Positions 16,871 to 17,910 of a stretch of DNA of 17,910 nt are shown one piece after another. Under the pieces are notes generated by a model. That model made no database searches. It was given only the letters and a program-made list of their open reading frames with translations, and was not told the DNA's origin. A program made the translations under genes and the position numbers. The stretch's first letter is position 1. Each line of letters opens with the position of its first letter. The stretch is from positions 1 to 17,910 of the forward strand of contig SKYW01000014.1 in NCBI GenBank assembly GCA_007127695.1, given 5' to 3'. This DNA comes from Balneolales bacterium. GTDB taxonomy: Bacteria; Bacteroidota; Rhodothermia; Balneolales; Natronogracilivirgulaceae.

Positions 16871-17867
16871 AGCGTATGAATTCGGAGAAAACGTCCCGTA
16901 TTTCAGTCTCCGGAAACTCACTCAAAAGTATGAGTGCCTTTCCGGCATGTTCTTCCATTTTTCGGGTAGCATATTCAATGCCACCTTTGTCAATCACAAA
17001 CTCCCGGATATAATCCACCTGCCCGGCACTTTTTCCCTTTTTGCGGAACAGCCAGCGCATTTTTCTTTGTTCGATGAGCGAAGAGTTTTCAAGTGCGGCA
17101 ATGAACGGCAGGGTGATTTTCCTGTCCAGGATATCGTTTCCGGAGGTTTTGCCTGTCTTTCGAAGGCTGTAGTCCAGCAGATCGTCGCGTATCTGAAACG
17201 CAATACCGATATCATGTCCGATTCCGCGCATTCGTTCCCGTACGGATTCATCCGCCGATGCGCTGATGGCTCCACACTCACAGCAGGCTACCAGCAGGCT
17301 TCCCGTTTTTTCCGTTATGATCTGGTAGTATTTGTCCTCCGTCATGTTCTGGAGCTTGGAAGCCTTGAGTTGGCGCAGTTCCCCTTCGCTCATCCGTTTC
17401 ACGGCAGTGGAGAGGACCTTCAGCAGTTCGAATTCATCCGAATCCACTGCTACCAGCAAACCTTTGGCAAGTAGAAAATCACCGAACAGTACGCTCGCCT
17501 TGTTCTTCCAAACCTTGTTTATACTGAGAAAACCGCGACGCTGGTCCGCGTCATCCACAACGTCATCATGGATCAGCGTGGCGGTATGCAGCAGTTCAAT
17601 CATGGTTGCGGCCACATGGGAACGCTCGTTGATCCCGCCGCAGATTTTGGCGGCAAGTAGAACGAGGACAGGTCGCATTTGCTTGCCCTTCATGCGCATG
17701 AGGTAGCGGATGATCCGGTTCAGCAGGAAGACATCGGTATCCAGATGCTTCCGGAAATGGACCTTGAATGTTTCCAGTTCGGAAGCGATCGGCTGCTGGA
17801 TATCGTCCAGAGATCTTATGGGTGCTGTTTTATGGTCGATGATATCCTCTGTTGCTGCGTTGGTCAT
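16848..17867 (-). CDS. long-chain trans-polyprenyl diphosphate synthase (IspB-like)
   Basis: Condenses isopentenyl diphosphate units onto an allylic primer to build the side chain of respiratory quinones, most likely menaquinone here. It has 339 residues. Motifs: GKQMRP (61-66) that binds isopentenyl diphosphate, the first aspartate-rich motif DDVVD (101-105) followed by ADQRRG, and the second DDLLD (228-232) preceded by GIAFQIR. Upstream of the first motif is HTATLIH: small residues at positions -5 and -4 are typical of long-chain enzymes, and E. coli IspB is nearly identical there. The exact chain length cannot be read from sequence. The ATG at 17867 has no Shine-Dalgarno sequence and is the first gene of an operon with the LpxH-like and penicillin-binding protein genes. 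Its stop lies inside the start region of the next gene. Confidence 0.94.
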   Translation of the reverse strand: MTNAATEDIIDHKTAPIRSLDDIQQPIASELETFKVHFRKHLDTDVFLLNRIIRYLMRMKGKQMRPVLVLLAAKICGGINERSHVAATMIELLHTATLIHDDVVDDADQRRGFLSINKVWKNKASVLFGDFLLAKGLLVAVDSDEFELLKVLSTAVKRMSEGELRQLKASKLQNMTEDKYYQIITEKTGSLLVACCECGAISASADESVRERMRGIGHDIGIAFQIRDDLLDYSLRKTGKTSGNDILDRKITLPFIAALENSSLIEQRKMRWLFRKKGKSAGQVDYIREFVIDKGGIEYATRKMEEHAGKALILLSEFPETEIRDVFSEFIRFVIYRKK

Positions 17868-17910
17868 GCAAAAGTCGGGAATATTTTGAGATTATAATTT
17901 GGTATCTTTC

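Noticed and set aside
17889..17910. TATAAT on the minus strand and a TATCTTTC box on the plus strand near the right edge
   Set aside because: The upstream elements would be outside the window or are wrongly spaced (14 bases), so no promoter call is justified.

Overview
The window reads as ordinary chromosomal housekeeping DNA from a Gram-negative bacterium of the Bacteroidota/Balneolota/Rhodothermota group. Four things point there: promoter-like elements of the TTG-N17-23-TAnnTTTG type known from Bacteroidetes, few Shine-Dalgarno sequences ahead of most genes, an atpD-atpC pair with no other ATP synthase genes beside it, and an outer-membrane barrel protein ending in phenylalanine. The lipid A enzyme implies an outer membrane. 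The exact lineage is inferred, not shown.

Layout from left to right. The window opens inside lon (minus strand), so only the N-terminal 448 codons of this AAA+ protease are present. A 355-base gap follows, holding a probable lon promoter and no convincing gene. Next comes a minus-strand gene for a 503-residue secreted, probably outer-membrane beta-barrel protein of unknown function, with a good promoter match upstream. Divergent from it is a membrane-embedded site-2 protease with two C-terminal CBS domains, preceded by a possible 19-codon leader ORF. It converges on uvrD across a gap holding four hairpin-forming 23-bp tandem repeats.

The centre is a minus-strand group, rsmB - valS - uvrD (rRNA methylation, valyl-tRNA charging, DNA helicase). 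It is divergent from atpD-atpC (beta and epsilon subunits of F1 ATP synthase). Between them lies a 16-bp perfect palindrome made of two opposed TAATTTTG boxes, which could fire in both directions.

The right end is a tight minus-strand envelope operon: long-chain polyprenyl diphosphate synthase, an LpxH-like lipid A phosphoesterase and a class A penicillin-binding protein. It joins isoprenoid, lipopolysaccharide and peptidoglycan synthesis and converges on atpC with only 20 bases between stop codons.

I see no rRNA or tRNA gene, CRISPR array, insertion sequence, prophage or defence system, and no evidence for a novel multigene system. The items most worth a second look are the hairpin repeat array, the palindromic promoter, the leader ORF ahead of the site-2 protease, and the uncharacterised barrel protein.
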